Source: Deltaproteobacteria bacterium (GTDB taxonomy: Bacteria > Desulfobacterota > Deferrisomatia > Deferrisomatales > Deferrisomataceae). Taken from it: 10,381 nucleotides of DNA. The notes beneath the pieces were generated by a model. That model saw only the letters and a list, made by a program, of their open reading frames with translations. It was not told the DNA's origin and made no database searches. Positions 1 through 5,573 of this stretch are shown piece after piece. Where the stretch lies: positions 1 through 10,381 of the forward strand of contig JAADGT010000354.1 of assembly GCA_013152215.1 (NCBI GenBank), in the 5' to 3' direction. Every line of letters begins with the position of its first letter. Positions within the stretch are counted from its first letter, which is position 1. The translations under genes were made by a program, and so were the position numbers.

Positions 1-110
1 GCGAGTGCAGCATCCGATCGCCGCGCCTTCGCATGCCGTTGCCGGAGAAGCTTGTTCGGGCGGGAGGCAGCGGATGGCCGGGGAGTTCGGCAAAACAACG
101 AATGTTCGGG

Positions 111-138
111 GGGCGCGGCGAGCTAAGGAGCCGCGCCC
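111..138. terminator. Perfect 9-bp GC hairpin, shared with 5111-5136
   Basis: The left arm GGGCGCGGC (111-119) pairs perfectly with GCCGCGCCC (130-138) around a 10-base loop. It lies about 118 bases past the stop of the minus-strand dsbC-like gene. Read on that strand, a T-rich patch (TTGTTTTG) occurs some way after the stem, but there is no classical U-tract. The arms and the 15 bases AGGAGCCGCGCCCGG recur identically after the htrA gene. It could be a transcription terminator or a copy of a dispersed intergenic palindrome. Confidence 0.45.
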
Positions 139-203
139 GGCGCTCCAGCAGGCCCCATGCCCCCCCGGACCGTGAGATGGAGGCGCGGGAATCCGGGAGG
201 TTT

Positions 204-236
204 TCAGGCCTCCTAGCCTCCCAGCCTCCTAGCTTT
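204..236. repeat. Short C-rich direct repeat (GCCTCCTAGC-type)
   Basis: The unit GCCTCCTAGC occurs twice within about 30 bases, separated by the near copy CTCCCAGCCTCC. On the minus strand this reads as repeated GCTAGGAGGC. It lies just 3' of the dsbC-like gene. It may be simple low-complexity sequence; no function can be assigned from sequence alone. Confidence 0.4.
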
Positions 237-241
237 CCAGC

Positions 242-254
242 GAGCCGAAGGCTC
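242..254 (-). terminator. Small hairpin at the dsbC-like stop
   Basis: GAGCC (242-246) pairs with GGCTC (250-254) around a 3-base loop, starting one base beyond the minus-strand stop codon at 256-258. The stem is short and no T-run follows, so a terminator role is only a possibility. Confidence 0.25.
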
Positions 255-255
255 A

Positions 256-1101
256 TCAGCGGGTCTTCTTCGCCGCCTCGTCGGCCTTCTTCCGGGCCGT
301 CCCTGCTGAAGGCGAGCCTCCGGCGCCCTTTTCCAGGTAGCGCAGGATCCGGTCGGCGTCCTTGTACCCCGGCACCACCCGGCCGTCGGGGAACACCAGG
401 GTGGGGGTGGAGCGGACCCCGATCTTTTTCGCGAGCTGCTCGTTCTTCTCGATCTGGTCCGTCTCGCAGGTGGGGTCCGGAAGGGGTTTCCCCGCGAAGC
501 TGTCCTCGAGCATCTGGAGCGACTTGGCGCAGATGATCGCCTCGGCCTTCTTGCGCGCCGTGGGATGGATCTTGAGGGGCAGCATCTTGATGAAGAACGC
601 CACGTCCGGCCGGCGCTTCACCAGCTTCTTCATCTCCGGGTGCAGCTTCTTGCAGAAGGGGCACTCCGGATCGTCGAACACCACGATCCGGATCGGGGCC
701 TTCGGATCCCCGAGCACCACCGCGTCGTCCAAGGGGATGATCGACGGGTCAATCCGGTTCAGGTCGATGTAGCGCTCCCGGGTCAAGCTGGTCATGGTGC
801 CCAGGTCGATCACGTCGCCCGTGATCACGAACCGCTTGGAGTAGTCGAGGAACACCGGGAGCTTCTGGCCCCGCTTCTCCACGTCCACCTCCCACAGCCC
901 CGGGATCTCGGCCTGCCGTACCGCCAGCACGCCGTCCACCAGCTTGCCCAGCACCGAGCGCGCCTCGTCCACCGAAAGGGTGTGGCAGTCGCTGCACTTG
1001 CCCGACCCGCACCCGTCCGACATGAACCCGGCCGCCCCCCGGGGCGCAGTAGCCAGTGCGGCCAGGACTCCCATCAGCGTCAACCATCGTACGCGGACCA
1101 T
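256..1101 (-). CDS. Secreted DsbC-like thioredoxin-fold protein with CxxCH motif
   Basis: Predicted periplasmic thiol:disulfide interchange or isomerase protein, 281 aa, with an N-terminal signal peptide (hydrophobic to about residue 19, AAG before Phe26). The mature N-terminus has Cys31 and a CSDCH motif (36-40), which has the form of a c-type heme attachment site. Residues about 44-115 resemble the DsbC dimerisation domain. The thioredoxin fold follows, with redox motif CPFC (147-150) and a TPT loop containing the expected cis-Pro233. Cys191 and Cys212 may form a second, structural disulfide as in DsbC. The tail is Lys/Ala-rich. I chose the ATG at 1099-1101 because GGGAGGT lies 5 bases upstream and the signal peptide starts there; a longer in-frame frame has no homology-like content. 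The thioredoxin-fold call is firm; heme attachment is inference. Confidence 0.88.
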   Translation of the reverse strand: MVRVRWLTLMGVLAALATAPRGAAGFMSDGCGSGKCSDCHTLSVDEARSVLGKLVDGVLAVRQAEIPGLWEVDVEKRGQKLPVFLDYSKRFVITGDVIDLGTMTSLTRERYIDLNRIDPSIIPLDDAVVLGDPKAPIRIVVFDDPECPFCKKLHPEMKKLVKRRPDVAFFIKMLPLKIHPTARKKAEAIICAKSLQMLEDSFAGKPLPDPTCETDQIEKNEQLAKKIGVRSTPTLVFPDGRVVPGYKDADRILRYLEKGAGGSPSAGTARKKADEAAKKTR

Positions 1102-1106
1102 GCACG

Positions 1107-1113
1107 ACCTCCC
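1107..1113 (-). promoter_or_regulatory. Ribosome binding site of the dsbC-like gene
   Basis: On the minus strand GGGAGGT lies 5 bases before the ATG at 1099-1101. This decides the start in favour of the 281-residue product over a 393-residue frame that begins further upstream. Confidence 0.8.
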
Positions 1114-1205
1114 GAGCCTTTGGTTGGGTTCACGAAAGGGGAGGCCAAACTCTACCAGCCCGGTCCGCGCAGGAAAAGCTCCCCCCACAGGGCGCCTCAT
1201 CCTAA

Positions 1206-1230
1206 ACTTGACATAATATACCTTATCGGA
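1206..1230. promoter_or_regulatory. AT-rich promoter/operator island
   Basis: In otherwise GC-rich DNA this segment contains a consensus TTGACA (1208-1213, plus strand) and an imperfect palindrome ATAA-TATACC-TTAT (1213-1226). On the minus strand TATTAT or TATATT (1213-1220) could serve as a -10 box for the dsbC-like gene, giving a leader of about 105 bases, but no good -35 partner is visible. On the plus strand the TTGACA lacks a clear -10 box. It is best read as a likely promoter or regulator-binding area of uncertain direction. Confidence 0.4.
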
Positions 1231-1468
1231 CGTTCTACTGGGGAAGCCCCGAGAAAATGTCGGTCCGGAGCGCCGCACCGTGCCTCGAACGACTGCACCG
1301 CAAAGCCGTTCGTTCCCCAGCGAGCTGCCATGAAACCACCGTCGGTGCCCCGTGCCCGCGCCCCAAAGCCCCCCCCAACGGGCCGGTTGCGCTGGCGGTC
1401 CTTCTCGTCCCCATGCGCTTGTCTCGATCCGGCGCACACCTGGCGGTTTCTCGACGGGACGCCCGAAT

Positions 1469-1501
1469 GAGCCGGGGCTGGCCCCAGGGGCGCCCCGGCT
1501 C
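1469..1501. terminator. Strong 10-bp GC hairpin in the intergenic region
   Basis: GAGCCGGGGC (1469-1478) pairs perfectly with GCCCCGGCTC (1492-1501). The 13-base loop contains a further CCCC/GGGG pairing. No T-run follows on either strand. No coding gene ends nearby, so it may end a small unannotated transcript, insulate the divergent genes, or be a structural element. Confidence 0.4.
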
Positions 1502-1716
1502 GGTATGAAAAGAGTGGCGCGCGCATGGAAAAGAGAGCACGGTTTGCAAAAAATCTACACTTTGAGCCTTTCTCGCCCACTGCAAGCGCTCTTCCGGGCG
1601 GGGCCATCCTGAGTGCTAAAGTTTGCATAGCCGAACAAGGAAAAACATCTAAAGTCTCTTTGGCGAATGCCGATCAGGATTCCGACGCGTCGAACCCTTC
1701 TTTCTGGATGGGCCCC

Positions 1717-2526
1717 ATGTACGAAGCCTATTGGAACCTTCGCATGCCTCCGTTCGAGAATCGGCCGGACCCGCGCTTCTTCTACGGGTCGAGGGGCCAC
1801 CTCGAGTGTCTGGCCCGGCTGCGGTACGCCGTGAACCGGAGAAAGGGGCCGGTTCTCCTCACGGGCCCGACCGGCTCCGGGAAGAGTCTCGTTTGCCGCC
1901 GGTTGCTGGCGTCGTTGCCGAAGGGGACCTACGACGTGGCCGTGGTGACGGAACCCGGCCGGGACCCGGAGACGTTCCTCCGGGAGGCGTTGAGGCGGTG
2001 GGGCCAGGAGCCGGGCTCGGGAGGGAAGGCAGACCTGATCGCCCGGATCCGTTCCCATCTTTTGGAGAACCACCGTCGGGAGGTGGAGAGCCTGTTGGTC
2101 GTGGACGGGGCCCAGGCTTTCCAGGGGGCGGAGACGCTGAACGAGATCCGGCTGCTTCTGAATCCCCGGTTCGGCGGTCGGTTCCTGCTGACCCTCATTT
2201 TGGTGGGAGGGCCCGAGGTGGTTTCGCAGGTCCGCTCGGTTCCGCCTCTGGACCAGCGGATCGGGGTTCGGGCCCGCCTCGGCCCCCTGTCGAGGGATGA
2301 GACCATCCGGTACGTGCTCACCCGGCTCAAGCGTGCCGGGGCCGGCCGGTGCATGTTCCGGCCCCGAGCCCTGGACGCCGTGTACCAGCTCTCCGGCGGG
2401 TTGCCCAGGGAGATCAACACCCTCTGCGACGCGGCGCTGCTCAGGGCGTACCTGGAGCGGGCGCCGTTCGTGGAGGCTCAACACGTGGAGTTCGGAGAGG
2501 AGGAGGCGGCGGCCACCTGTGCATGA
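1717..2526 (+). CDS. ExeA/GspA-type AAA ATPase
   Basis: A P-loop ATPase of 269 aa related to the GspA/ExeA family, which couples ATP hydrolysis to assembly of secretion or envelope machinery. The N-terminus MYEAYWNLR followed by PFENRPDPRFFY (12-23) is typical of the family. Walker A is GPTGSGKS (50-57). The Walker B position reads LLVVDGAQ (126-133): the usual catalytic Glu after Asp130 is Gly131. An ILVGGPE segment (161-167), LDQRI (178-182) and the sensor-2 region SGGLPREIN (226-234) follow in order. The protein lacks the C-terminal peptidoglycan-binding domain of full-length ExeA and has no membrane segment. I chose ATG 1717 by family N-terminus; in-frame starts at 1525 and 1708 are possible. 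The ribosome binding site is weak (GGATGGG, about 3 bases upstream). The substrate system is unknown and no secretion genes are adjacent. Confidence 0.85.
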   Translation: MYEAYWNLRMPPFENRPDPRFFYGSRGHLECLARLRYAVNRRKGPVLLTGPTGSGKSLVCRRLLASLPKGTYDVAVVTEPGRDPETFLREALRRWGQEPGSGGKADLIARIRSHLLENHRREVESLLVVDGAQAFQGAETLNEIRLLLNPRFGGRFLLTLILVGGPEVVSQVRSVPPLDQRIGVRARLGPLSRDETIRYVLTRLKRAGAGRCMFRPRALDAVYQLSGGLPREINTLCDAALLRAYLERAPFVEAQHVEFGEEEAAATCA

Positions 2527-2657
2527 GAAACGAGCAGCGGGGCCGCGGCAGGCCAGGCGCCCGGCGCTTGCACGGTCGTCCGGGTCGATGCCACAGTAGC
2601 GCGCGGCAACCTCCGGCTGGGGGCAAACGCCTCCTTGCCGTCTCAACGGAGTGCGAG

Positions 2658-2837
2658 ATGACCGTGCGCTGTCCCACCTGCAAGGCACCGGTTGTCTGGG
2701 AGGACAACCCATACCGCCCTTTCTGCTCCGAACGGTGCCGGCTCACCGACCTGGGCCGATGGCTCCGCGAGGACTACCGGATCCCGGCCGAGGACGACGA
2801 GTCCGAAGCCCCTCCCGATCCCGACACCTTACAGTAG
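2658..2837 (+). CDS. yacG: DNA gyrase inhibitor YacG, zinc protein
   Basis: A 59-aa protein of the YacG family, which in Escherichia coli binds GyrB and inhibits DNA gyrase. The four zinc ligands are in the family spacing: Cys5 and Cys8 (CPTC) and Cys23 and Cys27 (CSERC). The family signatures RPFCSERCR and DLGRWL follow, then an acidic tail (DDESEAPPDPD) as is common in this family. The ATG at 2658 is preceded by GGAG with about 7 bases spacing. An in-frame ATG at 2523 that overlaps the ATPase stop (ATGA) would add 45 Arg-rich residues with no family resemblance and is less likely. The 131-base gap to the ATPase gene shows no clear promoter, so the two may be cotranscribed. Confidence 0.9.
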   Translation: MTVRCPTCKAPVVWEDNPYRPFCSERCRLTDLGRWLREDYRIPAEDDESEAPPDPDTLQ

Positions 2838-2869
2838 CCCGCCCTCCCCTTGCTCCCCTCTTCCCTTCT

Positions 2870-2883
2870 GGTACTACTGTACC
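2870..2883. promoter_or_regulatory. GGTAC/GTACC palindrome upstream of flavoprotein gene
   Basis: GGTAC (2870-2874) and GTACC (2879-2883) form a perfect inverted repeat around TACT, about 60 bases before the flavoprotein start. It could be an operator or the start of a small hairpin. No regulator can be named. Confidence 0.25.
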
Positions 2884-2944
2884 GCCACGGGGGGATGGGT
2901 TCGGAGAACGAATCGAGAGCCTTTTCGGGATCGGGGTGTGAACG

Positions 2945-3526
2945 ATGGAAGAGCAGATACTCCTGGTTTACGGCAGCCCCCGCCGCGGCGGCAACACCCA
3001 CCTCCTCCTCGACCGGCTGGCCGCCACCTTCGAGCACGCCGGCATGCGGGTGGACCGGTTGTACTGCGCCGATCTGAGGGTCCGGCCGTGCGTCGGATGC
3101 GGAGGCTGCGCCGAGACCGGCGAGTGCGTGATCCGCGACGACGACATGCCCGCGGTGTATCGGGCGGTGGACCGGGCGGGGGCGTTGGTGGTGGGCAGCC
3201 CGGTCTACTTTCTGGGTCCGCCTGCCCCCTTGAAGGCCGTGATCGATCGGTTCCAGTGCCACTGGGCTCGGGTGAACCTCCTGAACCGGCGGCCCCAGCG
3301 CCGCCGTGCCGGTGCCCTGCTGGCCACGGCCGGCAGTCCCTCCCACTCGGTGTTCACCTGCCTCCACCGGATCGTGGACGCCTGGTTCGAGGTCCTCGGA
3401 ATCGAGGGCGTGGCCAACCTGTTCCTGGAGAACGTGGACGAGCGAGGCAGGGTGGCCGACGATCTCAGGGCGGAAACCGACCTGCCCGCGGTGGCCCACC
3501 GCATCTTGGAACGCCTCACCGCCTGA
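2945..3526 (+). CDS. Iron-sulfur flavoprotein / NADPH-dependent FMN reductase family
   Basis: A 193-aa flavodoxin-fold protein of the NADPH-dependent FMN reductase superfamily, probably cytoplasmic and FMN-binding. The FMN phosphate loop is GSPRRGGNTH (10-19), and GSPVYFLGPP (84-93) is the second flavin-contacting loop. Between them lies Cys49-x2-Cys52-x2-Cys55-x5-Cys61, the compact cysteine motif that binds a [4Fe-4S] cluster in archaeal/bacterial iron-sulfur flavoproteins (Isf). Length fits that family. The fold is clear; cluster occupancy and the electron partners are inferred. It could act in oxygen or reactive-oxygen detoxification or as a general quinone/FMN reductase. The ribosome binding site is weak (GGGGTG upstream). 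It stands alone between yacG and the protease gene, with a hairpin after it. Confidence 0.85.
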   Translation: MEEQILLVYGSPRRGGNTHLLLDRLAATFEHAGMRVDRLYCADLRVRPCVGCGGCAETGECVIRDDDMPAVYRAVDRAGALVVGSPVYFLGPPAPLKAVIDRFQCHWARVNLLNRRPQRRRAGALLATAGSPSHSVFTCLHRIVDAWFEVLGIEGVANLFLENVDERGRVADDLRAETDLPAVAHRILERLTA

Positions 3527-3543
3527 CCCACGCCGGGCTCTCA

Positions 3544-3559
3544 CCGGGTTTTAACCCGG
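3544..3559 (+). terminator. Hairpin after the flavoprotein gene
   Basis: CCGGGTT (3544-3550) and AACCCGG (3553-3559) form a near-perfect palindrome, 18 bases after the flavoprotein stop. There is no long T-run after the stem. Its position between a gene end and the putative htrA promoter fits a terminator, but an operator is possible. Confidence 0.4.
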
Positions 3560-3565
3560 GCCTCA

Positions 3566-3593
3566 TTGCTTCCTCATCCGGTGGTCTTATATT
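3566..3593 (+). promoter_or_regulatory. Putative sigma-70 type promoter of htrA gene
   Basis: TTGCTT (3566-3571) and TATATT (3588-3593) are separated by 16 bases and lie about 88 bases before the htrA start codon. The -10 box is the most AT-rich spot in the intergenic region. The match to the -35 consensus is partial. Confidence 0.45.
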
Positions 3594-3664
3594 GGGGCCG
3601 CCACGGCCGCGGGCGCCTGTCGCGCCCGGTGCCGCTTCCCGTCCTGTCGGCCTTGCGACCCCTG

Positions 3665-3675
3665 AAGGAGGTGAT
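3665..3675 (+). promoter_or_regulatory. Near-perfect Shine-Dalgarno of htrA gene
   Basis: AAGGAGGTGAT matches the 16S anti-Shine-Dalgarno over 11 bases and lies 5 bases before ATG 3681. It fixes that start and suggests strong translation initiation. Confidence 0.85.
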
Positions 3676-3680
3676 GCGAG

Positions 3681-5090
3681 ATGAATCGTCGGACGTTTGT
3701 GTGGGTTGTGCTCGCCCTGTTCCTGGCCCCCCTCCTCGGCCTCCCCTCGAGCGCTACGGCCCGGGGAGCGCCGGAGAGCCTTGCCCCCCTCGTGGAGAAG
3801 CTCAAACCCAGCGTGGTCAACATCTCCACCACCAAGGTGGTGAAGACGCGCAGGATGTTCCGCAACCTGCCGCGCTTCGGCCCCAACGACCCGTTCCGCC
3901 GGTTCTTCGGCGACGACTTCTTCGACCGGTTCTTCGGGGACCAGCCCCGGGAGTTCAAGACACAGAGCCTGGGGTCTGGGTTCATCTGGGACCGTGAGGG
4001 CTACATCCTGACCAACAACCACGTGGTGGAGAGCGCGGACGAGATCGTCGTGCGGCTCTCCGACGAGCACGAGTTCGAGGCCCGCATCGTGGGGACCGAT
4101 CCCAAGACGGACCTCGCCGTGATCAAGATCGACCCCGAGGGGGTCGAGCTCCAGCCGGTACGGGTGGGGGACAGCGACGAGATCCGGGTAGGGGACTGGG
4201 TGATCGCCATCGGAAACCCCTTCGGCTACGGACATACCGTAACGGCCGGGATCATCAGCGCGAAACAGAGGGTGATCGGTGCCGGCCCCTACGACAACTT
4301 CCTCCAGACCGACGCAGCGATCAACCCGGGCAACTCGGGCGGCCCCCTCTTCGACATGCAAGGCAGGGTGGTGGGCATCAACACGGCCATCGTGGCCGGC
4401 GGCACCGGGATCGGTTTCGCCATCCCCGTGAACATGGCCAAGGAGATCGTGCCCCAGCTCAAGGAGCGGGGTAAGGTCACCCGCGGATGGCTGGGCGTGA
4501 TGATCCAGGAGGTCACCAAGGACCTGGCCGAGCAGTTCGGCCTGGAGGCCCCCCGAGGGGCGTTGATCTCCGACGTGGTGGAGGACGGGCCGGCAGACAA
4601 GGCCGGGCTCCGCCGGGGTGACATCATCGTGGAGTTCGACGGACAGAGCATCGACAAGATGCACCAACTTCCCCGGATCGTGGCCGAGCACGCCCCGGGT
4701 AGCAAGGTAAAGGTGGTTGTTCTGCGCAAGGGCAAACGAAAGACGTTTCAGGTGACCCTGGGCGAGCTCAAGGAGGAGGAGTTGGCGGGCGAGGCCCGCA
4801 TCCAGGAGGACCTGGGGCTCACGGTGCAGGAGATCACCCCGGAGCTCCAGAAGCACCTCGGTCTGGATACCGACGAGGGCCTGGTGGTGTCGGGGGTGGT
4901 GCCGGGCAGCCCCGCGGCCCAAGCGGGCATTCGCCGGGGCGACGTGATCCTGGAGGTGAACCAAGAAGAGGTGCCCGACCTGGACGCCTACCGCAAGGCC
5001 CTGGCGGAGTCCAAGGGAAAGGAGAGCGTGCTGTTCCTGATCAAGCGGGGCGCCGGCACCCTGTACGTGGTGGTGCCCCTGTCCAAGTGA
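3681..5090 (+). CDS. Periplasmic Do/HtrA serine endoprotease
   Basis: A DegP/DegQ-type protease-chaperone of 469 aa that degrades or refolds damaged envelope proteins. It has an N-terminal signal peptide (hydrophobic 6-20, Ala-rich cleavage region near residue 26-30). The trypsin-like domain follows, with catalytic His114 (TNNHVV), Asp144 (KTDLAV) and Ser219 (GNSGGP). The Phe/Arg-rich loop around 68-90 (FRRFFGDDFFDRFFGD) is the LA-type loop found in Do proteases. PDZ1 is about 268-360 (RGWLGVMIQ) and PDZ2 about 376-466 (GLVVSGVVPGSPAAQAG). Length and architecture match the Do family, so it is not one of the shorter DegS type with one PDZ. The start is fixed by the strong ribosome binding site and signal peptide. 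It has its own putative promoter and a hairpin after the stop. Which paralogue (DegP, DegQ, MucD-like) it is cannot be decided here. Confidence 0.96.
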   Translation: MNRRTFVWVVLALFLAPLLGLPSSATARGAPESLAPLVEKLKPSVVNISTTKVVKTRRMFRNLPRFGPNDPFRRFFGDDFFDRFFGDQPREFKTQSLGSGFIWDREGYILTNNHVVESADEIVVRLSDEHEFEARIVGTDPKTDLAVIKIDPEGVELQPVRVGDSDEIRVGDWVIAIGNPFGYGHTVTAGIISAKQRVIGAGPYDNFLQTDAAINPGNSGGPLFDMQGRVVGINTAIVAGGTGIGFAIPVNMAKEIVPQLKERGKVTRGWLGVMIQEVTKDLAEQFGLEAPRGALISDVVEDGPADKAGLRRGDIIVEFDGQSIDKMHQLPRIVAEHAPGSKVKVVVLRKGKRKTFQVTLGELKEEELAGEARIQEDLGLTVQEITPELQKHLGLDTDEGLVVSGVVPGSPAAQAGIRRGDVILEVNQEEVPDLDAYRKALAESKGKESVLFLIKRGAGTLYVVVPLSK

Positions 5091-5110
5091 TCGACCGACA
5101 GGGAGGATCG

Positions 5111-5136
5111 CCGGGCGCGGCAGGAGCCGCGCCCGG
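5111..5136 (+). terminator. Perfect 11-bp GC hairpin after htrA gene
   Basis: CCGGGCGCGGC (5111-5121) pairs perfectly with GCCGCGCCCGG (5126-5136) around an AGGA tetraloop, 20 bases after the protease stop. No T-tract follows. The core arms and loop-side sequence are identical to those of the hairpin at 111-138, which suggests a recurring terminator or palindromic repeat in this genome. Confidence 0.6.
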
Positions 5137-5164
5137 TTGACAACCCTTTGGAAGCGGCTACGGT
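5137..5164 (+). promoter_or_regulatory. Candidate promoter of the small secreted protein gene
   Basis: A consensus -35 TTGACA (5137-5142) begins right after the hairpin. The best -10 candidate at 16 bases spacing is TACGGT (5159-5164), a weak match. CGGTTC then recurs at 5161, 5173 and 5181 in the leader. This would transcribe the 5213 gene, and perhaps the operon after it, independently of htrA. Confidence 0.35.
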
Positions 5165-5199
5165 TCGTGGTGCGGTTCGACGGTTCTTTCTCCCCAGGG

Positions 5200-5208
5200 A
5201 AAGGAGGT
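5200..5208 (+). promoter_or_regulatory. Ribosome binding site of the 5213 gene
   Basis: AAAGGAGGT ends 4 bases before ATG 5213. This strong site supports the small frame as a real gene. Confidence 0.8.
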
Positions 5209-5212
5209 CGCC

Positions 5213-5542
5213 ATGATCGCGCTTCGAAAGGGCTTGTGGCTCGTGCTCGCCGGCGCCGTCCTTGCCGCACCGGCGTGGGCGGCAACCATCCGCCCGGGAG
5301 AGGTCCGGGTCGTCGAGGGCCGGGTCAGCGCCGTGGACGTGTCGTACCGGACCGTGGTGCTCAAGGTGCCCACCCCCAAAGGGGATCTCACGGTGGGGGT
5401 CACCCTGGACGAGGCGGTGAGGCCCCGCATCGACGGCCGGGAGATTCGGCTGTCCGACGTCGAGGTGGGGAGCACGGCCCGCCTCAAGTACACCCGGAGG
5501 GACGATCGCCTGGTCGGGCTGGACCTGGTCGTACGGCGCTGA
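5213..5542 (+). CDS. Small secreted protein of unknown function
   Basis: A 109-aa protein with a clear signal peptide (Arg5-Lys6, hydrophobic 8-18, cleavage after APAWA near residue 23). The mature part of about 85 residues is predicted to be mostly beta: alternating VVEGRVSAVDVSYRTVVLKV, then DLTVGVTLDE, a DVEVGSTARLKYTR turn-strand and a final LVGLDLVVRR. This V-x-G-x-V...D..VG..A.L.Y pattern recalls small OB-like beta-barrel domains of periplasmic proteins (DUF5666-like), but I do not recognise a specific family. Strong ribosome binding site, no cysteines, no membrane anchor. It follows the protease gene after a hairpin and lies 31 bases before the M20 gene, so it may be the first gene of that transcript. 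Function unknown. Confidence 0.8.
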   Translation: MIALRKGLWLVLAGAVLAAPAWAATIRPGEVRVVEGRVSAVDVSYRTVVLKVPTPKGDLTVGVTLDEAVRPRIDGREIRLSDVEVGSTARLKYTRRDDRLVGLDLVVRR

Positions 5543-5573
5543 GGGGGACGGTTCGCCGGTACGCCCGGGTTCC

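Larger units (their letters stand above)
1..255. other. Noncoding 3' flank of the dsbC-like gene
   Basis: I see no convincing gene here. An open reading frame on the plus strand exists, but its product is a low-complexity Arg/Ser/Pro/Gly string typical of chance frames in GC-rich DNA. The stretch lies downstream of the minus-strand dsbC-like gene. It holds a perfect GC hairpin (111-138), a short C-rich repeat based on GCCTCCTAGC (about 205-240) and a small hairpin directly after the dsbC-like stop codon (242-254). Confidence 0.6.
1102..1716. other. Long gene-poor region between divergent genes
   Basis: About 615 bases separate the minus-strand dsbC-like gene from the plus-strand ATPase gene. 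Translations of all frames across it look like chance products. It holds the dsbC-like ribosome binding site (1107-1113), an AT-rich island with TTGACA and ATAATATA (about 1206-1226), a GGGG-AAG-CCCC mini-hairpin (1240-1250), and a very stable GC hairpin (1469-1501). A distinctly AT-richer stretch (about 1540-1680) precedes the ATPase gene and probably carries its promoter. Confidence 0.6.

Noticed and set aside
1299..1331. GEMM (cyclic di-GMP-I) riboswitch-like fragment CGCAAAGCC followed by GCTGCC
   Set aside because: Only the CGCAAAGCC block and a later GCTGCC fit. The upstream GGCAAACC and GAAA tetraloop helix of the riboswitch cannot be found, so the match is probably chance. A covariance model scan would settle it.
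1102..1437. 393-residue version of the dsbC-like protein starting at 1437
   Set aside because: The extra 112 residues look like random GC-rich translation. A signal peptide and a GGGAGGT ribosome binding site mark the start at 1101.
565..1470. 301-residue plus-strand open frame opposite the dsbC-like gene
   Set aside because: Antisense shadow: His/Arg/Pro-rich with no domain pattern, and it runs through the dsbC-like promoter region.
1612..1626. Sigma-54 promoter-like GT-N10-GC before the ATPase gene
   Set aside because: The -12 part (TTTGCA) fits but the -24 element reads GT instead of the near-invariant GG, and the surrounding TGGCAC consensus is absent.
1525..1716. 333-residue version of the ExeA-like ATPase starting at 1525
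   Set aside because: Family members begin at the MYEAYWNLR segment. The added 64 residues come from an AT-richer, promoter-like stretch and have no recognisable domain, and the 1525 ATG has no ribosome binding site.
3516..5285. 589-residue open frame on the minus strand opposite the protease gene
   Set aside because: It is the reverse complement shadow of htrA, rich in His/Leu/Gly/Asp repeats created by codon bias, with no domain or ribosome binding site. The same applies to the 572-, 515- and 431-residue minus-strand frames between 6428 and 10334.
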